Shown here: piece by piece, positions 1-8,729 of the stretch
How positions within the stretch are numbered: position 1 is the first letter of the stretch
Layout of the letters: each line of letters opens with the position of its first letter
Assembly (NCBI RefSeq): GCF_001591645.1
Contig: NZ_BCVH01000003.1
Coordinates: 217,216 to 281,215 of the forward strand
DNA length: 64,000 nt
From: Robertmurraya korlensis NBRC 107688
GTDB lineage: Bacteria; Bacillota; Bacilli; Bacillales; Cytobacillaceae
Direction: 5' to 3'
Program-made: the position numbers and the translations under genes
The notes under the pieces: model-generated
Seen by the model: the letters and a program-made list of their open reading frames with translations, nothing else
Databases searched by the model: none
What the model was told of the DNA's origin: nothing

Positions 1-1
1 G

Positions 2-544
2 GGAATTCCAATTGACGGATATACAGCTATGGTTGAACGAATGATTGAAGGAATTGAAGTGAAACTTGAAACGGACTATCTAGAAAACAAAAGCGACTGG
101 GATCATCTTGCAAACATGGTCGTGTACACGGGTCCGGTTGATGCCTATTTTCATTATCAGTTTGGTGTACTGGAGTATAGAAGTTTGCTGTTTGAAACAG
201 AGGTTATGGATACAGATAATTTTCAAGGGAATGCTGTCGTGAATTATACCGACCGCGAGACACCATACACGAGAATCATAGAGCACAAACATTTTGATTT
301 CGGCACTCAACCCAAAACCGTTGTTACCCGTGAATACAGTGTCGAGTGGAAACAAGGCGACGAGCCATATTATCCGATCAATGATGAGAAAAACAGCATG
401 CAGTATAAAAGGTATAAAGCACTAACAGATAAAGAAGGCAACGTCATTTTTGGAGGCCGCCTAGGGGAATACAAATATTATAATATGGACCAGGTTGTCG
501 AAGCGGCATTACGTAAGGCAGACGAGGTTTTAGGGAATAGGTAG
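2..544 (+). CDS. glf: UDP-galactopyranose mutase, C-terminal part
   Basis: C-terminal part of the cytoplasmic flavoenzyme that interconverts UDP-galactopyranose and UDP-galactofuranose for envelope glycans. The frame is already open at base 2 and continues off the left edge, so the N-terminal FAD-binding half is outside the window; about 180 residues remain. Family hallmarks visible: GIPIDGYT, YTGPVDAYF, LEYRSLLFE, TVVTREYS and the closing RLGEYKYYNMD. The ATG at 29 is internal to the domain and is not the true start. A strong hairpin terminator follows about 85 bases after the stop. The identification rests on remembered family motifs and is secure; only the upstream context is unknown. Confidence 0.93.
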   Translation, partial: GIPIDGYTAMVERMIEGIEVKLETDYLENKSDWDHLANMVVYTGPVDAYFHYQFGVLEYRSLLFETEVMDTDNFQGNAVVNYTDRETPYTRIIEHKHFDFGTQPKTVVTREYSVEWKQGDEPYYPINDEKNSMQYKRYKALTDKEGNVIFGGRLGEYKYYNMDQVVEAALRKADEVLGNR

Positions 545-629
545 ACCCTCTAGGGGGAGTAGATTGTCTTGGGAAGATGGAGGATTTGAAAAAGATAGGT
601 CTATTCTGAAATATAACTTTACTTAAAAG

Positions 630-665
630 TAGCACAGATCAGTAGCGATCTGTGCTATGTTTGTT
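630..665 (+). terminator. Rho-independent terminator after glf
   Basis: Perfect 11-bp stem (630-640 with 647-657), six-base loop, then a T-rich tail. It sits between glf (+) and the nuclease gene (-), so it can end glf transcription and may also serve the opposite strand. Confidence 0.85.
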
Positions 666-700
666 TCAATTATGCAGCTAGTAATAGAAGTGAAATAGTG

Positions 701-1438
701 TTAAATTCCCTTTGGTGCTCGAAATCCAGCGTCTATGGCTTCTTGTTCCGTGCAAAACATTACTTCGGCTTTTGTCTGCTCATACCAGGGCGAATCAGGC
801 GTATGGTAGATTTTCTTCGAACCGATATTCCCTTTGATCAAACAACTCTCAGGAAGTTCCGTCCCACTTTCCATTTGTGGTGATTCAATGACCTCAGGTT
901 TAAAACCATCCTCCTGTACATAATTCTCCACTTCCCAAATTCCGATGCCTTGTTGTTGAGCTTCCTTTTGTAAGTCAGTAAATGGATCAACATAGCGTGT
1001 ATTGGGTGGATATACGTAAGCGACCCTCGCTAGACTATTCTGTAATAGCTCCTCTTGAACCATCGTTCCATCCACATAAACATAAGCCAAAAGGCGACCA
1101 TATTTATCTTTTTGAGGGCCAATATCAAATTCTAGTTCAATGGTTTTAGCGTTGGTTACAAGGTCACTAGTGAAGTCTTTCGCTTCTTGACCAAACGGTT
1201 GTTCACCTAAACGTGGGTGAGACGTTTCTGGGGTATCCACAAGCAAGAACCGTACGTTGTGTTCTTCACCTTGATAGATGACAGAAATGGTGTCTCCATC
1301 AACAGGATGATCAAGTGCTACTTGGACTCTCTTAAACTCTGTACTCTCAGTAACATTCTGTTGATGTACAGATTTGGTGGGGGAGCATCCTGAAAGGAAT
1401 AGGAATAAAACTAGATATAAAGTGAGTAAACGTACCAA
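701..1438 (-). CDS. Secreted thermonuclease-family lipoprotein
   Basis: Staphylococcal-nuclease-type Ca2+-dependent nuclease, similar in layout to B. subtilis YncB/YokF, predicted to be a membrane-anchored extracellular lipoprotein. Residues 1-18 form a lipoprotein signal ending in the lipobox LSGC. The SNase fold covers roughly residues 40-170: DGDT, VRFLLVDTPE (catalytic Arg region), QEAK, and KYGRLLAYVYVDG with the second Arg. The last about 45 residues (CLIKGNIG...TPDSPWY...FCTEQEAIDAGFRAPKG) look like the small C-terminal module often appended to these nucleases. The start codon is TTG, chosen because GAGGGG lies just upstream on the minus strand. It stands alone, with no operon partner. 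Confidence 0.88.
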   Translation of the reverse strand: MVRLLTLYLVLFLFLSGCSPTKSVHQQNVTESTEFKRVQVALDHPVDGDTISVIYQGEEHNVRFLLVDTPETSHPRLGEQPFGQEAKDFTSDLVTNAKTIELEFDIGPQKDKYGRLLAYVYVDGTMVQEELLQNSLARVAYVYPPNTRYVDPFTDLQKEAQQQGIGIWEVENYVQEDGFKPEVIESPQMESGTELPESCLIKGNIGSKKIYHTPDSPWYEQTKAEVMFCTEQEAIDAGFRAPKGI

Positions 1439-1580
1439 ATAAACCCCTCATTTCATAAGCTTGTTACATACCAATGTGTTACTTTATTGAATAGTGAAAC
1501 CAAATATTAATTACCTTTACTTGTTACTTGGGCCTGTACTATGCAGGGAATCTCTCTATAGAACTTTTGAATACACTATC

Positions 1581-1604
1581 AAAACCATCCTATTGGGTGG
1601 TTTT
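1581..1604 (-). terminator. Terminator of the AraC regulator gene
   Basis: Ten-base-pair hairpin (one G-U pair) with AAAACCA/TGGTTTT arms and a four-base loop, overlapping the stop codon of the minus-strand regulator. The stem ends in TTTT on the minus strand. Confidence 0.7.
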
Positions 1605-2582
1605 GTCATATCTATGTTTTTCCTTATAACTGTAAGGTGTCTCCTGAAACAATTCTTTAAATTTTTTATAAAAAAACGTCACGCTTGAATACCCGACTTC
1701 CTCTGCGATTTGTGGAATAGGTAGATCAGAATGTGACAAGAACAAAGCTGCCTGGTTTAACCGTTGAATCTGGAGAAGTTCTTTAAACGACTTGCCTGTC
1801 CCTTTTTTCAGCAAGGTGGAAAGATAACTGGGATGGAAGCCAAACCTTTGACCCATATCCACTAGAGAACAGTCCTGATAATGCTCTTCAATATATCTCA
1901 AAAATTCTAATAGAGAAGAGTCGTTTGATCTTTCATAGGTAGTAGGGTCGTTGTGATAACGAAGGAGTGTGGAAAATAACACGATCATATATGAGTCGAT
2001 AATTTCTTCCGAACAGAAGTCTCGATCGAAAAATTCACACATCATATTCTCCATGATTTCAATGATCTTCGTCTTTTCATCTGGTCGGAAAATCAGGAAA
2101 TGATTTTGTTTCCGTGTGCTGACTAATGATTCAATCATGAATTGAGAAATAATGCTTTTTTGAGACAATCTTCTAAGAAAACTAGGAGATAGATAGTCCT
2201 GTTTCATGATGATGTTGATAATGAGGTCCTTCTTTGTCGTTGCATCCACACTATGTGGTGTTTCTTTGTTAATGAATATCAGTTCTCCTTTTTCCAAAAC
2301 CACCTTGTTCCCCTTTACAGTAACGGTACAACTCCCTCGATAGACAAACATCATTTCAATATAATCATGCATATGAAGAGGAATTACCGAGTGATAAGGC
2401 TGTTGGGAAATAGAGATGTTCTCCGCAATCGGTGAATCGTTTATATCAAAGCCTTTGCTAAAAAGAAAGACTTCCTCTCCATCTACTGTCACGATGGAGG
2501 GTTGATACTCCTTCACAACCTTTTCTTTATCAATCTCAAAATGTACCGATTTCAAAAAGCTTTCTAGTTCTGATCGTTCCAT
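1590..2582 (-). CDS. AraC-family transcriptional regulator (cupin + HTH)
   Basis: DNA-binding regulator of about 330 residues. The N-terminal half carries a cupin-type sugar-binding fold (VIPLHMHDYIEMMFVYRG, then KGELIFINKETPHSV). The last about 100 residues are the double helix-turn-helix (LVDMGQRFGFHPSYLSTLLKK..., IPQIAEEVGYSSVTFFYKKFKE). The start is placed at ATG 2582, with AAAGGGTG upstream, rather than at the in-frame ATG at 2669, which has no ribosome site. It is divergent from the GH1-GH43 pair, so it most likely activates those genes in response to a xylo- or gluco-oligosaccharide (inference). A decayed copy of a related HTH tail lies at 51.2 kb. Confidence 0.9.
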   Translation of the reverse strand: MERSELESFLKSVHFEIDKEKVVKEYQPSIVTVDGEEVFLFSKGFDINDSPIAENISISQQPYHSVIPLHMHDYIEMMFVYRGSCTVTVKGNKVVLEKGELIFINKETPHSVDATTKKDLIINIIMKQDYLSPSFLRRLSQKSIISQFMIESLVSTRKQNHFLIFRPDEKTKIIEIMENMMCEFFDRDFCSEEIIDSYMIVLFSTLLRYHNDPTTYERSNDSSLLEFLRYIEEHYQDCSLVDMGQRFGFHPSYLSTLLKKGTGKSFKELLQIQRLNQAALFLSHSDLPIPQIAEEVGYSSVTFFYKKFKELFQETPYSYKEKHRYDKTTQ

Positions 2583-2741
2583 GGTATCGCACCCTTTTTC
2601 GATTCGAGTAATCATTTCTCTCATTTTAATATAAAAAAGACCTGGTGTTAACCCTAAGAGCTGTTTCATATTAACGAAAGCTTACTAAAATAGAAATCTA
2701 TGATTCGAGCAATCAACTTCTAGGATTTTAACATTATCTTA

Positions 2742-2757
2742 GCGGAAAGCGTTTGCT
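2742..2757 (+). promoter_or_regulatory. cre-like catabolite operator upstream of GH1
   Basis: The sequence GCGGAAAGCGTTTGCT matches the CcpA cre consensus core (GAAAGCGNTTNC). It lies about 50 bases before the GH1 start, in the promoter region of the glycosidase pair, which suggests glucose repression. Confidence 0.6.
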
Positions 2758-2805
2758 ACTATCAAAGTATAGCTTGGTAAAAAATTTCACGCGGAGGTAA
2801 TTACG

Positions 2806-4071
2806 ATGAAATATACATTTCCTGAATCGTTCCTATGGGGAACAGCAACATCTGCCTACCAGGTAGAAGGTAACAATAAACAATCAGATATGTGGGCGGA
2901 AGAGTATTCAGAAGGATCACCGTATAAGGATTTTTCCGGTGACGCGGTCGATCACTACAATCGATACAAGCAGGATATTGAATTGATGGCGAGGTTAGGG
3001 TTGAACAGTTACCGTTTTTCCATCGAGTGGTCAAGAATTGAACCAGAACCAGGGGTGTATTCAAAAGAGGAGATCAACCATTATCGCGATGTCATAAAAG
3101 CTTGTTATGACAATCAGCTCACACCTGTTGTGACAATGATGCATTTTACTTCACCACAGTGGTTGATGCAGATAGGAGGGTGGAGAAATCCAAAAACGGC
3201 CGACCTTTTTGCCAAGTATTGCGAGGTGGTGTTTGAGGAGCTGGGGCAGGACATTCCTTATGTCTTGACGATGAACGAAGTCAATTTACCGGTGATGTTA
3301 AAAGAACTGTTCATTAATCTAGATTTTATGCCGCCAGTAGGTGTGGATGCTAAGTCATGGACAGCACCAGGCTGGCGTGAATCAGCTGCCCAAAAATGCG
3401 GTACTACCATCTATCAATATTTCACCTTCCATATGGCTTCTGATGAGGTGTCATTAGAAATTGTGAAAGAGGCCCATTGTAAAGCCCGAGCGGTTATGAA
3501 GAAGATCAATCCGTTAACTAAAGTTGGGTTATCTTTGGCGCTGCCAGAAATTCAAGCCATTGATGGCGGGGAAGAGCAGGCGACAAAGGTTTGGTATGAT
3601 TACTTTGGACAATTTACATCTGCGATTGAAGGAGACGATTTCTTAGGAATACAGAATTATACCCGTGAAATTTATGGGCCACAAGGTCAAGTTCCGGTTG
3701 CGGAAGGAACAGAAGTGACGGCGATGGGGTATGAGTACTATCCAGAAGCATTGGCTGGTACGATTCGAAATGTGGTGAAAGAACTAGATATCCCTGTGAT
3801 GGTAACCGAACACGGCATAGCCACGAACGATGACAGCCGCCGGGTCGAATTTATCCAACGAGGACTGAAAGAATTGCATTCGTGCATCGAGGACGGAATT
3901 CAAGTAATTGGGTATCTTTATTGGTCTACATTTGATAACTATGAATGGACCTTTGGATATGAACCGAAGTTCGGGATTATTGCAGTGAATAGGGATACCC
4001 AAGAGAGACAAGTAAAAGAGAGCGGACGTGTGTTAGGGAATATTTCAAAAAACAACGCTGTTTCTGTTTAG
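2806..4071 (+). CDS. Glycoside hydrolase family 1 beta-glycosidase
   Basis: Retaining beta-glucosidase or beta-glycosidase, cytoplasmic (no signal peptide). The N-terminal FLWGTATSAYQVEG signature of GH1 is present. The acid/base is Glu158 in TMNEVN. The nucleophile is Glu335 in VTEHG, where most GH1 enzymes read TENG, so Asn is replaced by His. At 421 residues it is 30-60 residues shorter than typical 6-phospho- or beta-glucosidases. The ribosome site GCGGAGGT lies 9 bases before ATG. It is followed after about 37 bases by a GH43 enzyme, suggesting joint breakdown of short plant cell-wall glycosides imported by another locus; the substrate cannot be read from the sequence. Confidence 0.9.
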   Translation: MKYTFPESFLWGTATSAYQVEGNNKQSDMWAEEYSEGSPYKDFSGDAVDHYNRYKQDIELMARLGLNSYRFSIEWSRIEPEPGVYSKEEINHYRDVIKACYDNQLTPVVTMMHFTSPQWLMQIGGWRNPKTADLFAKYCEVVFEELGQDIPYVLTMNEVNLPVMLKELFINLDFMPPVGVDAKSWTAPGWRESAAQKCGTTIYQYFTFHMASDEVSLEIVKEAHCKARAVMKKINPLTKVGLSLALPEIQAIDGGEEQATKVWYDYFGQFTSAIEGDDFLGIQNYTREIYGPQGQVPVAEGTEVTAMGYEYYPEALAGTIRNVVKELDIPVMVTEHGIATNDDSRRVEFIQRGLKELHSCIEDGIQVIGYLYWSTFDNYEWTFGYEPKFGIIAVNRDTQERQVKESGRVLGNISKNNAVSV

Positions 4072-4108
4072 GTTGACACAAACTTTTTACCACGGAAGGA
4101 GATTCGTT

Positions 4109-5629
4109 ATGAAGTATACAAATCCTGTTATCCCTGGCTTTCATCCAGACCCAAGCATTTGTAATGTGGGAGAAGATTTTTATTTAGTGACAAGTTCATT
4201 TGAATATTTTCCCGGTGTCCCGATTTTCCATTCGAAGGACCTTGTTAATTGGAAACAAATAGGCCACTGCTTAACACGCGAAAGTCAATTGTCGCTGCAT
4301 CAAGCCAAAAGTTCCTTGGGCATATTTGCCCCGACAATTCGGTATAACAATGGACGGTTTTATATGATTACGACTAATATGACTAGCAAAAAGAACTTTT
4401 TTGTTTGGGCTGAAAATCCAGAAGGTCCTTGGTCTGAGCCAATTTTTCTCGATTGGCCAGGCATTGATCCATCGTTACTGTTTGATGAAGATGGAAAGGT
4501 GTATCTAAGCGGAACACAAGATATTTTTAGCGGAGAACCTATGGGGATTTATCAAGCAGAAATTGATATAGAGACAGGGAAACTTCTTTCTGAACGACGG
4601 TTGATTTGGGAAGGTATGGGCGGGGCTCATCCGGAAGGACCGCATCTTTACAATATAAACGGGACCTACTACTTAGTGATTGCTGAAGGAGGAACCGAAT
4701 ACGGGCATATGGTGACCATGGCTAGAAGCCAACAGCCATTTGGACCCTTCGAGGGTCATCCGAACAATCCGGTTCTTACTCACCGAAGCAGTGCCAGTCC
4801 CATTCAAGCAACAGGGCATGCTGATTTCATTCAATATACCGATGGCAGCTGGTGGACGGTATTTTTAGGAATCCGACCTGCACCCGTTCGTTTTAGTGGA
4901 AAGCACCATCATCTGGGAAGAGAAACCTTCCTGGCACCTGTTGAATGGAAAGAGGATGGCTGGCCATCTATTAGCACACCAGTAGAATTAGAAATGGACG
5001 GAAAATCACTTCAGATAGAGGGAAGGAAAGCGTGGCTTGAAAAGGACGATTTTGATCATGAAACCTTAGATTTCTCCTGGAGTTTTTTGAGAAATCCTAA
5101 GAAAGAAAGCTGGTCCTTATCTGAGCGACCAGGCTATCTTACCCTATATGGATCTTCTGTTTGTTTAGATGACGTGGATTCCCCGTCCTTTATCGGAAGA
5201 AGACAACAGCATTTTGAGTGCAACATCTCAACACTGCTTGAGTTCTCTCCAACCGAAGAAGGCGAAGAGGCTGGACTGACCGTCTTCATGAATGATCGAT
5301 TTCATTATGAAATCGCGATGGGAATCCGTGATGAGGTGAAAAAGGTCTTCGTCAGACGTAGGGTCGGGTCGCTTTGGAAAGTAGAGATAGAGCATGAGTA
5401 TGAACAAGATTCTATTATTCTATCGGTTCAGGCAGATGCCAAAAACTATACCTTCAGCTATCAATCACCGGGTGGAGACTCAATTACTATGGGTACGGGA
5501 GAATGCTCTCTTTTATCGACGGAAGTAGCGGGTGGATTTACAGGGGTGTTCTTTGGACTGTATGCAACAGGAAACGGCCGACGTTCTACAGCTCCTGCGT
5601 ATTTTGATTGGTTTGAGTATCGTTTGTAA
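4109..5629 (+). CDS. Glycoside hydrolase family 43 beta-xylosidase
   Basis: Inverting beta-xylosidase or alpha-arabinofuranosidase of the XynB type, 506 residues, cytoplasmic. The five-blade propeller domain (about residues 1-300) shows the catalytic base region NPVIPGFHPDPS, the pKa-modulating Asp in GIDPSLLF and the acid Glu in GGAHPEGPHLY. The C-terminal about 200 residues look like the concanavalin-type beta-sandwich common in this subfamily (ending APAYFDWFEYRL). The start is ATG 4109, because AAGGAGA lies 8 bases upstream; the upstream in-frame ATG at 4073 lacks one. It is cotranscribed with GH1 and ends at a strong hairpin. Confidence 0.92.
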   Translation: MKYTNPVIPGFHPDPSICNVGEDFYLVTSSFEYFPGVPIFHSKDLVNWKQIGHCLTRESQLSLHQAKSSLGIFAPTIRYNNGRFYMITTNMTSKKNFFVWAENPEGPWSEPIFLDWPGIDPSLLFDEDGKVYLSGTQDIFSGEPMGIYQAEIDIETGKLLSERRLIWEGMGGAHPEGPHLYNINGTYYLVIAEGGTEYGHMVTMARSQQPFGPFEGHPNNPVLTHRSSASPIQATGHADFIQYTDGSWWTVFLGIRPAPVRFSGKHHHLGRETFLAPVEWKEDGWPSISTPVELEMDGKSLQIEGRKAWLEKDDFDHETLDFSWSFLRNPKKESWSLSERPGYLTLYGSSVCLDDVDSPSFIGRRQQHFECNISTLLEFSPTEEGEEAGLTVFMNDRFHYEIAMGIRDEVKKVFVRRRVGSLWKVEIEHEYEQDSIILSVQADAKNYTFSYQSPGGDSITMGTGECSLLSTEVAGGFTGVFFGLYATGNGRRSTAPAYFDWFEYRL

Positions 5630-5643
5630 TGACTAAACAATAG

Positions 5644-5675
5644 AAAGTTCCATTCAATGTGAATGGGGCTTTTCA
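5644..5675 (+). terminator. Terminator of the GH1-GH43 operon
   Basis: Twelve-bp stem (5644-5655 with 5661-5672, two G-U pairs), five-base loop, ending in TTTT. Confidence 0.8.
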
Positions 5676-5676
5676 T

Positions 5677-5760
5677 TTAGGTTACAAAACCCTTTTGAAT
5701 TATCGATTCAATGACAGTAGCAGCACCGGCTATGGCCAAAATAAAAAGTAAGGAAGGATC
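5677..5760 (-). pseudogene. Remnant: 3' end of a DUF1360 gene
   Basis: The minus strand reads PSLLFILAIAGAATVIES followed by a short tail and TAA. This matches the C terminus of the intact DUF1360 protein at 12773-13081 (LFLILAVAGAAAVIES). Nothing upstream (5761 onward) continues the protein, so only about 27 codons survive. Bases 5761-5945 hold no gene that I can recognise. Confidence 0.65.
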
Positions 5761-5949
5761 TGTTTCTCTTCATATTTTAAAAGGTTGGGCTTTTTTGTAG
5801 ATGATTACTACGTAACCACTTTGTTTCTGCTTTAGCAGTCGTATTAATAGAGAAGGTCAGGAATACCAACGTTTGTTTAAGATGGTTTTTACAAACTTCT
5901 TTGAGAAAATATACCTATAAATTACAATATAATGGTAGAATTAAAATAA

Positions 5950-6234
5950 TTAAGTACTATTTTAGTAACAGGAGACTATGGTGCTGATCTTGTGCTTTCA
6001 AATAATGAAAAAAAAATTGTCGTGCAGGCCAAGAGGTACAAAAAGAAAGTTGGCTTGAAGGCCGTTCAAGAGGTTGTATCTGCTAAGAACTATTATAAGG
6101 CTGATGAATGTTGGGTTATCACAAACAACTATTTCACTGCACCAGCTGTCAAATTAGCACAATCAAATAATGTATCATTAATTGACAGAGACTTATTGAT
6201 TAAGTGGATGTTAGAAATAAAAAATGCAGCATGA
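5950..6234 (+). pseudogene. Truncated Mrr-type restriction endonuclease
   Basis: C-terminal half of an Mrr-like (type IV restriction) endonuclease domain. The open frame reads GDYGADLVL...KIVVQAKRY...VGLKAVQEVVSAKNYY...ADECWVITNNYFTAPAVKLA, which contains the catalytic Asp (GAD) and the QAK pair of the PD-(D/E)xK core. The N-terminal part normally preceding GDYGAD is missing: a stop codon lies at 5947-5949 and no ATG with a ribosome site precedes the motif. The only possible in-frame start (GTG 5992) would omit the catalytic Asp. It is therefore best read as a broken defence gene. Confidence 0.7.
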
Positions 6235-6320
6235 CAATCATAAAATAGTTTCATATAACGTATTAATTTGATCAGATTGAAGAAAAGGAGCAGTATCCGT
6301 TCGTCGAATATGTAATTAGG

Positions 6321-6350
6321 CCTTACTTCAAGTGGGAAGTAAGGTTTTTC
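6321..6350 (+). terminator. Terminator after the mrr remnant
   Basis: Perfect 9-bp stem (6321-6329 with 6336-6344), six-base loop and a run of five T. Confidence 0.8.
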
Positions 6351-6460
6351 TTATTTATACGGTAGGGGCGTACACTTTAAATAAGAAGGAGGCTAGGCTA
6401 GTTATCACCCCCTTATGTTGATTATCGATAGAAAGTTATTAAAAAATATTTTAGGATATA

Positions 6461-6488
6461 TAGAACATTTGACCGAATGTCATTCGTC
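6461..6488 (+). promoter_or_regulatory. Possible ECF-type autoregulated promoter
   Basis: TAGAAC and CGTC, separated by 18 bases, lie about 35 bases before the sigma-factor start. This resembles the TGAAAC-N16/17-CGTC promoters that ECF sigma factors of Bacillus use on their own genes. The spacing is one base longer than usual. A small inverted repeat, CGAATG-T-CATTCG, overlaps it. Confidence 0.3.
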
Positions 6489-6522
6489 TAATTAATAAAT
6501 ATAAAGAAGCGTGAGGAGAGAC

Positions 6523-7074
6523 ATGATTGAGAAAATAAAGAATAATGAAGCAACTGTATTAAGTCATTTAAACAGCCAAGAGAAACTAGCGTGGTTAATG
6601 AAGGAATACGGGAACGATATTATTCGAATTGCCTATACATACTTAAAACAAGAACAGTTAGCTGAGGATGTTGCTCAAGAGGTATTTATTAAGTGCTATG
6701 AAAAATTAGATACCTTTCGCAATGAATCTTCTTATAAAACTTGGCTAATAAAAATAACTGTTAACAAATGTAAAGATGTCTTAAGAAGTTGGTCCTATAG
6801 AAACCTGTTGGTTACTGACTTTATAAGAGAAAACCTTATTTCATACAGTAAAGAACCAAAAGAAATAGATGATAAAAAAGAATTGGTGTCTAGTAAAGTA
6901 ATAGAGTTGCCTGTGAAATTAAGGGAAGTCATTATTCTTTATTATTTTCAAGAACTTACGATTGAAGAAATCTCCGAGCTATTAGAGGTACATTCAACCA
7001 CAGTGAGAACTAGGATGCATCGAGGTCGCCTAAAGTTAAAAGAAATGTTTAAAGGGGAGAGTAATCATGGATAA
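6523..7074 (+). CDS. ECF-type RNA polymerase sigma factor
   Basis: Extracytoplasmic-function sigma-70 factor of 183 residues. Region 2 is clear (DIIRIAYTYLKQEQLAEDVAQEVFIKCYEKL...YKTWLIKITVNKCKD), as is region 4 with its helix-turn-helix (LPVKLREVIILYYFQELTIEEISELLEVHSTTVRTRMHRGR). The start is ATG 6523, directly after AGGAGAG; an upstream GTG at 6511 overlaps that ribosome site and is unlikely. The gene overlaps the next one by 8 bases, the usual arrangement with the cognate anti-sigma factor. The signal it responds to cannot be deduced. Confidence 0.92.
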   Translation: MIEKIKNNEATVLSHLNSQEKLAWLMKEYGNDIIRIAYTYLKQEQLAEDVAQEVFIKCYEKLDTFRNESSYKTWLIKITVNKCKDVLRSWSYRNLLVTDFIRENLISYSKEPKEIDDKKELVSSKVIELPVKLREVIILYYFQELTIEEISELLEVHSTTVRTRMHRGRLKLKEMFKGESNHG

Positions 7075-8584
7075 AGAATTAAAACATATAAAAGAAGAAA
7101 TCAATGATGAACTCCTCAATCATATTAGTTTTAAAGAGCAGCACATACACCAAGTGCTACATTCAATAAATAAACCAAAACCTAGTAAGAAGTTTCAAAT
7201 GAAGAATAAATTTGGAGCAGTGTTAAGTTTTGCAGTCGTTACCTTAATGTTTTCAGGTATTAGCTTCTTTGTTGGAACACAGTTGCAACAAAGAAATGAT
7301 GAAAAGAAAATGGCAGATGAAATTAAAGTTGATGAAAAGAAAACAGAAACAAAAAAAGAGAGAGAAAAGTCAGTGTATATCCCTCCAGATAAGGAGGAGA
7401 ATTACGAAGACATGACTAAGGAAGAAATCCTCACAAAGATGATTAATTCCATTGATTATTTTGAGACAGCTAAAGGGAAGTATCAAGTTCACTATAGTTT
7501 TTACGAGGATCATGCGTTTGAAATTGTTGAGTATTCATTAAGTATGAAAAATCAACTTGGCGGATACGGGATAACTACAAATGAAAAAGGAGAAATACGA
7601 GAAGAATATTATAACGGTGAAAAGGTCTGGATGTTATCTGATTCTTCCAAAACGTATAGAGAGTTCCAAGCATCAGGCTGGCATTTAGGTGGTACTACTT
7701 TAAGCTTAGACCAAGCATTTTCAATGGATTCAGAAGGGACCCCTTATACAGACTATAGAGAAAGCCCACCTTTTAGTGCAGCAGACGCAACTTTATTTCC
7801 TTATGAAATTGCATCGAATTATACTCGTGACCTAAACCAATGGGAAATTGAAAACCAGAACGAGGAATTGCTGGGACATAATACCTTAGTGATTAAAGGC
7901 ATTAAGTATACTAGAGATTTTCAGTCGTTTCGTTTTTGGGTAGATAAAGACACAGGGATTCTCTTAAAGTATGAGACGTATAACGGAAACGGGGAAGTGG
8001 TTGATTATTTACATCCACTAAGCCTAGAAGTGAATATCCCAGTTAATAGTGAAATATTTTCACCAGATCTGGAAGGATATGAGGAAGAAAAGGATCCAAT
8101 AGACGTTGTTGATCCTCGTGAAGCGGAAGTGGTGCATGTCGCTGGAACGAAATCCCCTGAGGAGATAGACGATGTGTTTGCCCTTATGAAAAAGGATATG
8201 CCATTCCTATTTGAATTTACCCATCCAGACTTACAATTATCTTCTGCTAGTTATGAGACATTTAAAGACTATAAAATTGGCTACTTATACTACATGCTTG
8301 ACAGAGATGGAGACAAAAACTCCTCGCAGATGTTGTCCGTGAGGGTTCACCACAAGGACTCTTATGTAAGAAGTATAGGAAGCTTCGAGTTAATAGGTGA
8401 TACTAGGATCTCACCTTTTTCATTGAACGATATTCAATGGGAGGGGACGGTTATGAATGATGGTGAAGGTGATTGGGTGCATCTCACGGGGAAAAAAGGT
8501 GAATATATCTATGATGTAGTAAATCAACACATCTCACTTAAAGAAACCCAAGAATTTCTTGAAAATTTTAAAGCAGCAGAGTAA
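7067..8584 (+). CDS. Membrane anti-sigma factor with outer sensor domain
   Basis: Putative cognate anti-sigma factor, 505 residues. The first about 50 residues are cytoplasmic and would bind the sigma factor. One membrane helix follows (about residues 52-73, FGAVLSFAVVTLMFSGISFFVG), then a charged Lys/Glu-rich linker and a large outer domain. Residues about 110-340 resemble the LolA/LppX-like fold seen in SigV/MucB-type regulators (FETAKGKYQVHYSFYED..., YYNGEKVWMLSDSS..., FRFWVDKDTGILLKYETY). The last about 140 residues form a second beta-rich domain that I do not recognise. Coupling with the sigma gene (8-base overlap) is the strongest evidence for its role. Confidence 0.75.
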   Translation: MDKELKHIKEEINDELLNHISFKEQHIHQVLHSINKPKPSKKFQMKNKFGAVLSFAVVTLMFSGISFFVGTQLQQRNDEKKMADEIKVDEKKTETKKEREKSVYIPPDKEENYEDMTKEEILTKMINSIDYFETAKGKYQVHYSFYEDHAFEIVEYSLSMKNQLGGYGITTNEKGEIREEYYNGEKVWMLSDSSKTYREFQASGWHLGGTTLSLDQAFSMDSEGTPYTDYRESPPFSAADATLFPYEIASNYTRDLNQWEIENQNEELLGHNTLVIKGIKYTRDFQSFRFWVDKDTGILLKYETYNGNGEVVDYLHPLSLEVNIPVNSEIFSPDLEGYEEEKDPIDVVDPREAEVVHVAGTKSPEEIDDVFALMKKDMPFLFEFTHPDLQLSSASYETFKDYKIGYLYYMLDRDGDKNSSQMLSVRVHHKDSYVRSIGSFELIGDTRISPFSLNDIQWEGTVMNDGEGDWVHLTGKKGEYIYDVVNQHISLKETQEFLENFKAAE

Positions 8585-8694
8585 ATAAATACTTAAATAG
8601 AATTAGAATGGGGTAGAAGTATAATAATTGTCATCTTCTTGATTTTACTTTCACCTCTGAATACTAAAGAACCAGACATTAATATTATTTCCTT

Positions 8695-8729
8695 CTGTCG
8701 ACAAACTAAAAACACAAGTTTGTCGACAG
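8695..8729. repeat. Perfect 13-bp inverted repeat
   Basis: CTGTCGACAAACT (8695-8707) and its exact complement (8717-8729) flank a nine-base A-rich loop. It lies between converging genes, immediately beside another hairpin, so it may be a second terminator or a small dispersed hairpin element. Confidence 0.7.
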
